Source: Waterburya agarophytonicola KI4
Lineage (GTDB): Bacteria; Cyanobacteriota; Cyanobacteriia; Cyanobacteriales; Xenococcaceae
DNA: 64,000 bases
Direction: 5' to 3'
Assembly (NCBI RefSeq): GCF_020640915.1
Contig: NZ_JADWDC010000019.1
Coordinates: forward strand, 1-64,000
Part shown: positions 47,098 through 56,649 of the stretch, one piece after another
Numbering within the stretch: position 1 is the first letter of the stretch
How the letters are laid out: each line of letters opens with the position of its first letter
Made by a program: the position numbers and the translations under genes
The notes under the pieces: model-generated
Told to the model about the DNA's origin: nothing
Databases searched by the model: none
What the model saw: only the letters and a program-made list of their open reading frames with translations

Positions 47098-48438
47098 ATG
47101 CGACTGTCCGAATCAGAAACATCTTTAGAGCCAGAAAATATATTAGAACAGCCAGATTCTCAGGGGTTTGCTCCTGTATTTAAAAATAACCGCTTTCTGA
47201 TTTTATGGGGCGGTCAAATATTTTCTCAATTAGCAGATAAAATCTATCTAGTATTGACCATTGCGATCGTCGCCAATCAATTTCAATTACCAGGTCAACC
47301 CATCAGTAAATGGGTATCTCCCATCACCATCGCCTTTACCATTCCTGCGGTTTTATTTGGTTCTTTGGCAGGAGTATATGTAGATCGTTGGCAAAAAAAA
47401 TCTATTTTAGTTATCTCCAATTTAATCCGAGGTGTTTTGGTATTAGCATTACCTGCTGTATTGCTATTTTCTCAGGGCAAAACTATTTTAGACATTATTC
47501 CTCTGGGTTTTGGCTTGATGTTGGCTATTACCTTCGCCGTATCGACCTTTACACAGTTTTTTGCCCCCGCAGAACAAGCGGTAATTCCTTTAATTGTTGA
47601 TGACTGCAACTTATTAGCTGCCAATTCCCTCTACACCACCACCATGATGGCATTACTAATTGTTGGCTTTGCCATTGGCGAACCACTGTTACATATTGCC
47701 GACAATCTCGGTTTGCAGGCAGGTTTAGGCAATGGAATTGGTAAAGAAATATTGGTCGGGGGAGCTTATGCGATCGCTGGGATTATTCTTCTCGCATTGC
47801 AAACAGGAGAAAAATTACAAGATTCTGAGAAGGAACAACCCCATCCTTGGCAAGATATTAAAGATGGCATCAAATATTTAGGGAAAAATCAGCGCGTCCG
47901 CAATGCTTTAATTCAGTTAGTTATCCTATTTTCGATCTTTGCAGCTTTGGTTATCCTCGCCGTAAGTATTGCCGATCGCATTCCTCAAATAGAAGCGGAG
48001 CAATTTGGCTTTTTGCTTGCAGCAGCAGGAGTTGGTATGGGAGCAAGCGCAGCTATCTTGGGTAGTAAAGGACAAAACATTAGTCGTTCCCGTTTGAGTC
48101 TGATCGGTTCAATTGGGGTGGCTGGATCTCTGACGGGATTGTCTTTCGCGACTCAAAACCTTTGGTTTGCTCTAGTTATGACAGTATTGTTGGGTGCATT
48201 TGCTGCTTTAGTCGGCGTACCCATGCAAACCACGATCCAATCCAAAACCCCTGTAGAAATGAGGGGTAAAGTATTTGGCTTGCAAAATAATGCCGTGAAT
48301 ATTGCTTTATCTTTACCTTTGGTGCTAGCAGCAGAAGCCGAGACTCGCTTTGGATTACCCTTAGTTATCTTAGGCTTAGCGGCGATCGCCCTCTTGGGAG
48401 GAGTCTTAACTTGGTACATGATGCGAAATGAAGATTAG
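47098..48438 (+). CDS. MFS transporter
   Basis: 446 residues with about twelve membrane segments. The N-terminal FLILWGGQIFSQLADKIYLVLT and the loop GVYVDRWQKKSILVISNLIRG are typical of the MFS efflux group that includes macrolide-type exporters. The substrate is unknown. The gene starts 12 bases after recO. A second charged loop is at about 238-262 (TGEKLQDSEKEQPHPWQDIKDG). A hairpin-like repeat lies 10 bases downstream. Confidence 0.85.
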   Translation: MRLSESETSLEPENILEQPDSQGFAPVFKNNRFLILWGGQIFSQLADKIYLVLTIAIVANQFQLPGQPISKWVSPITIAFTIPAVLFGSLAGVYVDRWQKKSILVISNLIRGVLVLALPAVLLFSQGKTILDIIPLGFGLMLAITFAVSTFTQFFAPAEQAVIPLIVDDCNLLAANSLYTTTMMALLIVGFAIGEPLLHIADNLGLQAGLGNGIGKEILVGGAYAIAGIILLALQTGEKLQDSEKEQPHPWQDIKDGIKYLGKNQRVRNALIQLVILFSIFAALVILAVSIADRIPQIEAEQFGFLLAAAGVGMGASAAILGSKGQNISRSRLSLIGSIGVAGSLTGLSFATQNLWFALVMTVLLGAFAALVGVPMQTTIQSKTPVEMRGKVFGLQNNAVNIALSLPLVLAAEAETRFGLPLVILGLAAIALLGGVLTWYMMRNED

Positions 48439-48447
48439 TAACTCTTG

Positions 48448-48475
48448 GTTACTGGTTATTCCGATAACTGGTAAC
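48448..48475. repeat. Imperfect inverted repeat after MFS gene
   Basis: GTTACTGGTTAT and ATAACTGGTAAC form 12-base arms with a 4-base loop and a two-base mismatch. No T run follows, so a terminator role is uncertain. Confidence 0.4.
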
Positions 48476-48590
48476 TGAAGATACCGCAATCTGGTAAATT
48501 AACTAAAGCTGATAAATACTAATAATTAGTTAACAATACTAATTAAACCTCAATTATCTGTTGTAGTTGCCTAGAACAAAGAGCTTTTGA

Positions 48591-49763
48591 ATGCATATCG
48601 CTTGGCTGGGAAAAAAATCACCTTTTTGTGGCAATGTAACCTATGGTCGCGAGATTACTAACGCGCTGTTAGATAGAGACTATCGGGTCAGCTTTTTGCA
48701 TTTCTCTCAACCCCAGGGAAGTTACGAACATCACGAAGAATATGCCAAAAATCATCACAACTGGTCAAATTGTCGCGATATTCCCCTCCCTTTTATGTAT
48801 AAGTCTCAGATTTATACCATACCTACCCTAAAATCCAGCAAGGTTTTATTGCGATCGCTCCGCAAATTAAAACCAGATTTGGTTCATGCTTCTTTGACTC
48901 TATCTCCCCTAGATTTTTTGTTGCCAGACATCTGTGAGGAGTTAAATATTCCTCTGGTAGCTACTTTTCACCCCCCTTTTGACAGCAAAATCCGCAATCT
49001 AAAGTCTAGTACCCAATACTTAACCTATCAGCTATACGCGCCGTTTTTAGCTCGCTATGACAGGGTAATCGTCTTTAGTGAAATCCAACGCGATTTATTG
49101 ATCAAACTTCATGTACCAGGCGATCGCGTGGCTGTCATACCCAACGGGGTGGACGAACAGAAATATTCCCCTGGCTATTCTAATCTCAAGTATCAACTAC
49201 AAACCAAAAAACTGTTTGTTTATCAAGGGCGTATTGCTACAGAAAAAAATATCGAAGCTCTCCTTAAGGCTTGGAAACTAGTAGATCTGGGGGATGATTG
49301 CCAATTATTGATGGTCGGAGATGGCCCCAATAGAGCCTCTCTCCAGCGGGATTATGGCAAAGAGCATAATATTATTTGGCTGGGTTTTGTATCGGAAGAA
49401 CAACAGCGCATTAATATCTTAAGAGCAGCAGATGTTTTTATTTTGCCTTCTTTGGTAGAAGGTTTATCGATCTCTTTACTAGAGGCTATGTCTTGCGGGG
49501 TGGCTTGTTTGGCTACTGATGCTGGTGCTGATGGAGAAGTGTTGGAAAATGGTGCGGGAGTCGTATTAAATACTCAAGGAGTTACCGCCCAATTAAAGAT
49601 ATTATTGCCCCTGTTTCACAATCATCCTGAAATGACCAGTCTTTTGGGTAACAAAGCTCGACAAAGGGTTTTAGAAAGATACACTTTACGCCAAAACATT
49701 ACTAAGTTAGAACTTTTATATTCAGAGTTAGCTAACAACAAGCAATTAATCGTTAAAAATTAA
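48591..49763 (+). CDS. GT4 family glycosyltransferase
   Basis: 390 residues, two Rossmann halves. N-terminal IAWLGKKSPFCGNVTYGREI; central LVYQGRIATEKNIEALLKAW-type donor strand (read here as FVYQGRIATEKNIEALL); VGDGPNRASLQRDY; and the donor Glu pair in EGLSISLLEAMSCGVACLAT. A retaining glycosyltransferase with a sugar-nucleotide donor; donor and acceptor are unknown. It stands alone, with a 98-base gap to the next gene. Confidence 0.9.
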   Translation: MHIAWLGKKSPFCGNVTYGREITNALLDRDYRVSFLHFSQPQGSYEHHEEYAKNHHNWSNCRDIPLPFMYKSQIYTIPTLKSSKVLLRSLRKLKPDLVHASLTLSPLDFLLPDICEELNIPLVATFHPPFDSKIRNLKSSTQYLTYQLYAPFLARYDRVIVFSEIQRDLLIKLHVPGDRVAVIPNGVDEQKYSPGYSNLKYQLQTKKLFVYQGRIATEKNIEALLKAWKLVDLGDDCQLLMVGDGPNRASLQRDYGKEHNIIWLGFVSEEQQRINILRAADVFILPSLVEGLSISLLEAMSCGVACLATDAGADGEVLENGAGVVLNTQGVTAQLKILLPLFHNHPEMTSLLGNKARQRVLERYTLRQNITKLELLYSELANNKQLIVKN

Positions 49764-49861
49764 TCGACAAAAACCTTACCTAAATAGTTCTGTAATAGTT
49801 CTACAGCGATCGCCTAGATCTTGAAATTTGGGCAGTCGTTTTATTTTTATGGCGAAAATAT

Positions 49862-51685
49862 ATGGATAATCTGCAATTAAACCTAAATCCAGAAACTCAA
49901 TTAGTCACGGTTGACGATCCTTCCCCAACAATTTCTGTTATTTGGGATCGAGCAATACAACAAGCTGTCATCAAAGCAATTTCTGGCCCTACTATTGCTT
50001 CTCGTGCTTATGGAATGGTGCATACTGCGGTCTATGATGCTTGGTCGGCTTATGAAAATATACCGATTTCTACCAACTTAAATGACGATTTACAACGTCC
50101 TGAAGCAGAGAATACTTTAGCTAATAAAACCGAAGCTATGAGTTATTCTGCCTATGTCGTATCGATCGCTCTATTTCCCGAACACAAGGCAATTTTTGAC
50201 CGAGTAATGTCCGATTTGGGTTATGAAACTACTCTAATTGACCTAGAATCTCCCGATCCTACTACCCCTCCAGGTATCGGGATTATTTCAGCCGAAGCTT
50301 TATTAGATTATCGCGATCGCGATGGTGCTAATCAATTAGGTAGAGAAATAAATGGCGACGGCACACCCTATTCTGACTATACCAACTATCAACCCATCAA
50401 CGATCCAGGAAATATCACCCAAATCGATTCGTGGACTCCAGATATTCTAACCTTTGATGATGGAAAAGCGATCGCTCAATCATTTTTAACTCCTCATTGG
50501 GGACGAGTTACTACCTTTTCTGTTGATCGTGGCGATCGCTTTCGTCCCGCTCCCCCCGAACCTTTTTTATTAGTAGCAGGCGAGGTAGATCTACAAGCCA
50601 AAACGATTACTCTTGAAGATGGCATCGAGTTAGATATTTCTCCCGCATTAATCGGGACAATTATTAATCCTGAATTTATCGCTCAAACAGAAGAGGTAAT
50701 AGACTACAGTGCCAACCTCACCGACGAACAAAAGCTGATTGCTGAATTCTGGGAAGATGGTGGGGGGACTTCTTTTCCCCCTGGGACTTGGATGACTTTT
50801 GGGCAATATGTTTCGGCGCGAGATGATAACACTCTCGATGAAGATGCACGCATGTTTTTTACTTTGGGCAATGCGGTTTTTGATGCGGGAATTGCTACTT
50901 GGGAATCTAAAGTCTATTACGACTATACTCGTCCCGTCAGCGCAATCAGAGAATTGGGGAAATTGGACTTAATCGGAGAGTACGATGAACAACTCGATGG
51001 TTATGCGATTGAAGCCTACGGCGATTATGGATCGGGGACAGAAAAGATTTTAGCTGAAGATTTTATTACCTATCAAACTCCTCATGCCGATTATTCTCCA
51101 CCCTTTGCTGAATACACATCTGGTCATAGTGCTTTTAGTGCTGCGTCCGCAGAAGTGTTGCGGGAATATACTGGTAGGGATTATTTTGGGGCTTCTGTTA
51201 CTTTCAACCCAGGAGAATCTCGCTTTGAACCAGATATTATGCCGATGGAGGCGATAACTTTAGATTGGGATACTTTTTCCGAAGCTGCGGATCAAGCAGG
51301 TATGTCTCGTCTTTATGGTGGCATTCACTTTAGTCAAGGAGATCTCAACGGTAGAGAAATTGGCAGGGAAGTAGGTCAAGCTGTGATAGACCGTACTGAA
51401 TTTTATATAAATGGTGGAAATGGCAACGATCGAGATGAGGAAGAAATTTTAGGCTCAAATAATGATAGTATTATTTTTGAATTAGATAAATTATTTTATA
51501 TTAATAATAATTGGAATTCGATCAAACGAGATTCAGTCGTAGATTTGTTTAATAGCGGTCGTGCCGTATTAGGGACAGAAAATAATACAGATCGATTATT
51601 TGATTATCTTGATGGAGTAAATGAGTTTCTATCAAAAAATAGTCTTATATTGAGCGATTTATTCTCCGATCGCAATTATTTTTAA
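49862..51685 (+). CDS. Vanadium-dependent haloperoxidase-like enzyme (PAP2 superfamily)
   Basis: 607 residues. The three vanadate-binding blocks are complete: Lys350 followed by R357-P358 in ESKVYYDYTRPVSAI, S420-G421-H422 in YTSGHSAFSAA, and R483 with H489 in SRLYGGIHFSQGD. Their order and spacing match VHPO and acid phosphatases of the PAP2 superfamily, and the K-x6-RP and R-x5-H spacings are kept. The middle region (about 200-300) is a family insertion. There is no signal peptide. The C-terminal 90 residues begin with a Gly/Asp/Asn-rich bit that recalls RTX, then an unknown tail. It probably oxidises halides with H2O2, but a phosphatase activity is possible. Confidence 0.85.
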   Translation: MDNLQLNLNPETQLVTVDDPSPTISVIWDRAIQQAVIKAISGPTIASRAYGMVHTAVYDAWSAYENIPISTNLNDDLQRPEAENTLANKTEAMSYSAYVVSIALFPEHKAIFDRVMSDLGYETTLIDLESPDPTTPPGIGIISAEALLDYRDRDGANQLGREINGDGTPYSDYTNYQPINDPGNITQIDSWTPDILTFDDGKAIAQSFLTPHWGRVTTFSVDRGDRFRPAPPEPFLLVAGEVDLQAKTITLEDGIELDISPALIGTIINPEFIAQTEEVIDYSANLTDEQKLIAEFWEDGGGTSFPPGTWMTFGQYVSARDDNTLDEDARMFFTLGNAVFDAGIATWESKVYYDYTRPVSAIRELGKLDLIGEYDEQLDGYAIEAYGDYGSGTEKILAEDFITYQTPHADYSPPFAEYTSGHSAFSAASAEVLREYTGRDYFGASVTFNPGESRFEPDIMPMEAITLDWDTFSEAADQAGMSRLYGGIHFSQGDLNGREIGREVGQAVIDRTEFYINGGNGNDRDEEEILGSNNDSIIFELDKLFYINNNWNSIKRDSVVDLFNSGRAVLGTENNTDRLFDYLDGVNEFLSKNSLILSDLFSDRNYF

Positions 51686-51699
51686 CAATAAAAAAACCG

Positions 51700-52662
51700 A
51701 TGGTTAAAGTTAGTGTAATTATTCCTGGTTACAATGGCGATCGCTATATTGAAGATGCGATCGTCAGCGTTCTAACTCAAACCTACACTGACTACGAGAT
51801 TATTGCGATCGATGATGGTTCTACTGATAATACCCATCGAGTAATTCAAAAATATGGCGATCAAGTTAAATACTTTAGCCAAACCAATCAAGGAGTAGCT
51901 GTAAGTCGCAATCTCGGATTGAGCAAGGCAGAAGGGGAATATATTGCTTTTTTAGACCAAGACGACGTTTTTTTGCCCGATAAACTGGCGGTTCAAGTAG
52001 CTTTATTGGATTCAAATCCTTCCTTGGGTATGGTTAATAGTGGCTGGCAAATTGTCGATCGCTATGGCAAAATCCAAGCAGCCGTCGAACCTTGGAAAAA
52101 AATACCTCAGCTTAGTTTAGCCGATTTAATTATCTGGAAACCTGTTTTTTTGGGTGCAATGTTATTTAGGCGATCTTGGCTGCAACGCACCGCAGGATTC
52201 AATCCCAACCTCGAACAAACCCCAGATGTCGACCTAGTCCTCCGTTTAGCAGCTATAGGATGTACCGCTGCTTGGGTCAAACAAACCACCGTAAAATATC
52301 GGCAACACGAAACTAACGCTTCTAAAAATAGCCTGTTGCAAGCTAAAGAATTAGATCGAATATTAGAACGATTTTTTACCCAACCTAATTTACCCTCAAA
52401 AGTAAAAAGCTTAGAAGCAGATTCTCGCTACCAAAGTCTTGTCTGGAGTGCTTGGCGACTTCAGCAAACGGGACATCTTCAGGAAATGTGTGACTTTCTG
52501 GCTAAATCGGGCAATTATAGTCAAAAATATCCCACAGAAATTATTATCAATTGGATTGAATCTTTCAAAAACTATTCTGCTGAATATGGCACGAGTTTTG
52601 ATGTAATGGAACTTACCTCGTCTTCTCCATGGCAAGCCTTGATTCAAAAGTATTTATTTTAG
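51700..52662 (+). CDS. GT2 family glycosyltransferase
   Basis: 320 residues, GT-A fold. VSVIIPGYNGDRYIEDAIVSVL, AIDDGSTDNTHRVI, GVAVSRNLGLSKAEGEYIAFLDQDDVF (the DQDD metal motif; quoted in parts) and the acceptor-side FNPNLEQTPDVDLVLRLA. The C-terminal 90 residues are unusual helices without membrane segments. It starts 14 bases after the haloperoxidase stop, so the two may share a transcript. Confidence 0.9.
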   Translation: MVKVSVIIPGYNGDRYIEDAIVSVLTQTYTDYEIIAIDDGSTDNTHRVIQKYGDQVKYFSQTNQGVAVSRNLGLSKAEGEYIAFLDQDDVFLPDKLAVQVALLDSNPSLGMVNSGWQIVDRYGKIQAAVEPWKKIPQLSLADLIIWKPVFLGAMLFRRSWLQRTAGFNPNLEQTPDVDLVLRLAAIGCTAAWVKQTTVKYRQHETNASKNSLLQAKELDRILERFFTQPNLPSKVKSLEADSRYQSLVWSAWRLQQTGHLQEMCDFLAKSGNYSQKYPTEIIINWIESFKNYSAEYGTSFDVMELTSSSPWQALIQKYLF

Positions 52663-52781
52663 GGCATATTAGATTAAATCCGTTTCGTATGTTAATAATT
52701 GCTAATTAATGAACTTAATTTGCCAAAAATCTATCCATTAATAATTAGCGATCGCCCTACATAAAATAAAGAAGCAACAAT

Positions 52782-54239
52782 ATGATTAAATTTAACCAAA
52801 TTGTCCGCAACAAGTTCTTATTAATATTATTTAGCTGCACCTTAATCCTTTCTTTGGGCAATAGAGTTGATTCTCAAACCTCAATCATTGCTCAAAATTT
52901 CCTCAACACTAATTACGGTAATAACTATTACTCGGCGATGTTGGAAGCAGATCGTTTTTATAAGCAGGGAGATCTACAAACAGCCAAGCGAATTCAACAG
53001 AAAGTAAAGCCCGATTTTCCCGCATCTAATTCTGTACCTGTAGCAGTTAGCGATATAGCAAAATTACCTACTGTCGCCCGACAAGATTGGGATACTGCCA
53101 CTCAAGCTATTAAAGAAGATCCTCAAGATGACAAAGAAGTTGAAACCAGAATTTTTGAACCCTTAGAAAGCTTGGTCGACAATTATCCTCAGTTTGTCCC
53201 CGCACATATCTTACTGGCAGACACTTACGACCTCTATGGTTGGGGAGATGACGCTTTAAATACTATAGAATTCGCATCTCAAATGTATCCTAGCAGAGAA
53301 GATATCTTAGATAAAAGAATCGAATTATTGCTAGCCTATGGCGAACCTTTAGAAGCCTCGATCGCATCTAGGGAATTTGTCTATAGCTATCCTAATTCCC
53401 CTAAATCTTCTACCTACCAAAGTGCTGCGGACGAATATTTCAAAAAATATCAAAGCAAACTAAAATCTAAAATTGCCAGAAATAGCGTTTTTGGCGGTAT
53501 CGGTCAGGCTGCTATCGGTAATGAAGCGCAAGGAATAAACTTAGGTCAGATGTTGCTGCAAGGCGAATCTGCTACGGGTACTGCGATCGCCAATAGCTAT
53601 AAAGCCCAAGCTAACATGATATCCGACCCCGTTCAGTTGTCATATATTCGAGGCATTGGTAACAAACTAGCTAAATTAATGGGTCGTAATGAATTTGAAT
53701 ATGAATTCAATATCATCGAAGATCCGACTCCTAATGCTTTTGCTTTACCTGGAGGAAAAATCTTTTTTCATACAGGAATGCTGGAATTAATGGATTCAGA
53801 GGCAGAATTAGCTGGTGTAATGGCTCATGAAGTTGCCCACGCTGTCTTGTCTCACGGTTATAAACAACTAGGAGAATCGGCACTGACCAATACAGGAATG
53901 AATATTCTATCGGGTTTGGCAGGTAGAGAAGTCGGCGCAATAGCTAATGTGGGCGGACTATTGCTCGATAAAAAATTCAGTCGCGGGAAAGAAAAACAGG
54001 CTGATGTTTTAGGTATCAGGGTACTAGATGCTGCGGGTTATTCTGCGGATGGATTGTATAACGTGATGGCAAAACTCGCTCAATTAGAAGGAGAAGGAAA
54101 TATGGCTAAATCTTTACTCTCCAGTCATCCAGCATCGAAAGAAAGAATGGAATATTTAGAAGAATTGATTCAAACCAAAGGCTACAACCGATATGGTTAT
54201 GAAGGTGTAGCAGCTTATCGAGGGGTTTTTCCTAGGTAA
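52782..54239 (+). CDS. Exported M48 metalloprotease with N-terminal TPR-like region
   Basis: 485 residues. A signal peptide (about 1-38; hydrophobic LLILFSCTLILSLG). Residues 45-220 are TPR-like helices (LEADRFYKQGDLQTAKRIQQ; HILLADTYDLYGWGDDALN). The protease domain (265-475) has zinc motif HEVAH at 349-353, ELAGVMAHEVAHAVLSHG, and the downstream EKQAD with the third ligand. It resembles periplasmic BepA/Oma1-like proteases but with the helical repeats ahead of the catalytic domain. It should act in the periplasm on outer-membrane or misfolded proteins. The next gene, another exported TPR protease, starts 20 bases later. Confidence 0.88.
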   Translation: MIKFNQIVRNKFLLILFSCTLILSLGNRVDSQTSIIAQNFLNTNYGNNYYSAMLEADRFYKQGDLQTAKRIQQKVKPDFPASNSVPVAVSDIAKLPTVARQDWDTATQAIKEDPQDDKEVETRIFEPLESLVDNYPQFVPAHILLADTYDLYGWGDDALNTIEFASQMYPSREDILDKRIELLLAYGEPLEASIASREFVYSYPNSPKSSTYQSAADEYFKKYQSKLKSKIARNSVFGGIGQAAIGNEAQGINLGQMLLQGESATGTAIANSYKAQANMISDPVQLSYIRGIGNKLAKLMGRNEFEYEFNIIEDPTPNAFALPGGKIFFHTGMLELMDSEAELAGVMAHEVAHAVLSHGYKQLGESALTNTGMNILSGLAGREVGAIANVGGLLLDKKFSRGKEKQADVLGIRVLDAAGYSADGLYNVMAKLAQLEGEGNMAKSLLSSHPASKERMEYLEELIQTKGYNRYGYEGVAAYRGVFPR

Positions 54240-54259
54240 TTAGTTACTTATTGATTGTT

Positions 54260-55951
54260 ATGATGAAATATTTTTTACCTACAGTCTTAGGGGCTGCAAC
54301 GATCGCTTTAATCCAGCCCCAGGCTACTTTAGCTCAAACTGCAATTCAAACCGACGCAAGAGCGATCGCTGAACATTTTACTGTCAAGGTAAACCCCGAT
54401 GGTGCATGGGGTTCGGGGGCAATTGTGGGCAAGAAAAATAATGTTTATTATGTTCTGACGGCAAGGCACGTAGTCGATGATATTCGGGCGGGAGAAGAAC
54501 TTTGGTTGATTACTCACGATAACCAAGACTATCAAGTTGATGTTGATGCCATCGAGCTATTACCTAATAATATCGACCTGGCTTTAATTCAATTTACTAG
54601 CGATCGAGATTATCCCGTTGCTACTATTTCTCAATATAATTATCGACTTTACGAACCCAGAGACTACGATAACAATAGCAACAGTAATGCTTTAGAAAAT
54701 AAGCAATATGTTTATGTTTCGGGATGGCCTTTGCGGGAAGAAAAGCGAGTGTTTAATCCAGGGTTTTTATTTGATAATTCTGCTAGTGCTGTCTCTGCGC
54801 CAGATGTTGCTAATCCTGACGATAACTTTGGCGGCTACGAACTAATTTATACTAATTTAACTCACCCTGGGATGAGTGGCGGGGCGGTAGTAGATACCGC
54901 AGGGCGTTTGATTGGGATTCACGGTAGGGGTGATGGTCGAGTCATTGGGGAAGAGGATGAAATTATTCGTCAGTATCTTGATGAGGTTGGAGGCAATTCA
55001 GTCAAAATCAAGATAGGACTTAGTTTGGGTATTCCAATTCAGTCTTTTTTGAGTTGGGCAGCCGATCGACCAATCAATGACTATCTATCCGTAGAAAATA
55101 CTGCCCCTCCTAATTTAAACTCAAATAATCTCAAATCTTGGCAACCGCCTCTTTCTGTCACCGACAAGAGCAATCCCTATCACTGGATTGAAAAGGGCAA
55201 TCAATTATGGCGTATTGGTAGAGTTGCCGAGGCGCGAGGCTCTTTTGAACGAGCTATTGAATTAGAAGAGGATCTCTATTTAGCTTGGTTTGCCAAGGGT
55301 TTTACTTTGGGATTTGATCGCCAGTTTGACCGCGCTTTAACGGCTTGCGATCGCGCGATCAAACTCAATGTATTGCCGACTAAAATTAAATACGAGTCTT
55401 TTCGCTGTAAAGCAGGGGCATTGCAACAGCTACAACGTCCAGCAGAAGCTTTAACGGCATTAAACAAGGCGTTAGAGATCAATAGCAATAATTCGGCTGA
55501 TTGGATGCTTCAGGGAGAATTGTATTTTGCTCTAAAGGAATATGAGGCAGCTTTAAAATCTCTCGATCGAGCAGTGGAATTGAGAGAAAATCAAAATATT
55601 ACTCCTTCCTCCTTATTGCACAACAATCGGGCTTTAATCGCTTTAGAATTATCACAGTACGAGTTGGCTTTAGAAGAGGTGGACAAAGCGATCGCGATCG
55701 ATTCTAGTTTTGCCCCTGCTTGGCGCAATAAAGGCTTGATTCTAGAAACTATTGATCGCAATCAAGAATCTTTAACTGCGTATCATAAGGCTCTAGAATT
55801 AGATCCCAAGGATTATAATACCTGGACAAATATAGGTTTTACTTTATATAAATTACAACGCTATCAAGATGCCAAGCAATCTTTTGAGAAAGCTTTGGAA
55901 ATCAATCCTAATTATCAACCCGCGATCGATAATTTGAATGCAATTAATTAG
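54260..55951 (+). CDS. Exported trypsin-like serine protease with TPR domain
   Basis: 563 residues from the ATG at 54260. A signal peptide ends near QATLAQ. Residues 35-275 form a chymotrypsin fold with His in LTARHVVDD, Asp in NNIDLALIQF and Ser in THPGMSGGAVVDTAG, a complete triad. Residues 310-563 are TPR repeats (for example ALTALNKALEINSNNSADW). The layout fits the cyanobacterial trypsin-TPR proteins, perhaps acting in the periplasm together with the M48 protease just upstream. A TTG three codons earlier is not a likely start. Confidence 0.88.
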   Translation: MMKYFLPTVLGAATIALIQPQATLAQTAIQTDARAIAEHFTVKVNPDGAWGSGAIVGKKNNVYYVLTARHVVDDIRAGEELWLITHDNQDYQVDVDAIELLPNNIDLALIQFTSDRDYPVATISQYNYRLYEPRDYDNNSNSNALENKQYVYVSGWPLREEKRVFNPGFLFDNSASAVSAPDVANPDDNFGGYELIYTNLTHPGMSGGAVVDTAGRLIGIHGRGDGRVIGEEDEIIRQYLDEVGGNSVKIKIGLSLGIPIQSFLSWAADRPINDYLSVENTAPPNLNSNNLKSWQPPLSVTDKSNPYHWIEKGNQLWRIGRVAEARGSFERAIELEEDLYLAWFAKGFTLGFDRQFDRALTACDRAIKLNVLPTKIKYESFRCKAGALQQLQRPAEALTALNKALEINSNNSADWMLQGELYFALKEYEAALKSLDRAVELRENQNITPSSLLHNNRALIALELSQYELALEEVDKAIAIDSSFAPAWRNKGLILETIDRNQESLTAYHKALELDPKDYNTWTNIGFTLYKLQRYQDAKQSFEKALEINPNYQPAIDNLNAIN

Positions 55952-56088
55952 ACAGTTTAAATTTATAATTACCTTAAAGAACTCCCATGAAAATTAAAAT
56001 ATTTGATAAAATCTCTGAGATGTTTGCCTAAAATTCAAATCTCGAAACTATAATTGTAGTACATTATTTTTTAATACTTATTACAATT

Positions 56089-56649
56089 ATGAAAACAGCA
56101 TCTTACCTTTCCTGGGCGGGGACATTTACTCTTACTATTGCTACTACACTAATTACTAATACTCCCGTTCGCAGCGAAGCACCTATTTTCAGGTGCGATC
56201 GCTCTAGTGGGATACCGACAACTGTCGTACAGTCCCAGAGACATGGTTCGGTTAAAATTATTGAATGGAAAAGTACTCAATTTGGCGATAAATTCGATCC
56301 CGAAACTCGCTGTAATTTAGTTTCTCGAAAATTTGAAAAGTTTGCCAAAGCTGGTACTCTAAAATACTTTACAACTGGTTCGGTAAATCGTCAGCCTGTC
56401 ATCTGTGCGGTGGCTTCTCAAAGTTCCCCTTGTGACTCTGAAAGTATGCTTTATACTCTCAGAAAAGATGTCAGTGCTAGAGAAACTCTTAAGCTTTTAT
56501 TAGATATTAAATCGGGTGCTACGGGCAATGCTTTGAATGAAACTGAAAGCAGAATTTATGTCGATTTTGATGAGATAGTTAGAGCTAAATCTCAAGCTAG
56601 TCAAGCTAGTCAAGCTAGTCAAGCTAGTCAAACTCAGCCTTTGTTTTGA
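56089..56649 (+). CDS. COP23-domain exported protein with repeat tail
   Basis: 186 residues. A signal peptide of about 30 residues (ending PVRSEA). The COP23 domain runs from FRCDRSSGIPTTVVQS to about residue 168. COP23 is named after a circadian oscillating peripheral membrane protein of cyanobacteria. Four Cys at positions typical for the domain (RCDR, TRCNL, VICAV, SPCDS) could form disulfides. The tail is four exact copies of the SQA unit encoded by a 9-base DNA repeat, then SQTQPLF. The last 16 bases overlap the end of the next gene on the other strand. Confidence 0.75.
   Translation: MKTASYLSWAGTFTLTIATTLITNTPVRSEAPIFRCDRSSGIPTTVVQSQRHGSVKIIEWKSTQFGDKFDPETRCNLVSRKFEKFAKAGTLKYFTTGSVNRQPVICAVASQSSPCDSESMLYTLRKDVSARETLKLLLDIKSGATGNALNETESRIYVDFDEIVRAKSQASQASQASQASQTQPLF
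56593..56628 (+). repeat. CAAGCTAGT tandem repeat in COP23 gene
   Basis: Four exact copies of the 9-base unit, in frame, encode Gln-Ala-Ser four times at the C-terminus. Units of this length could gain or lose copies without a frameshift. Confidence 0.85.
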
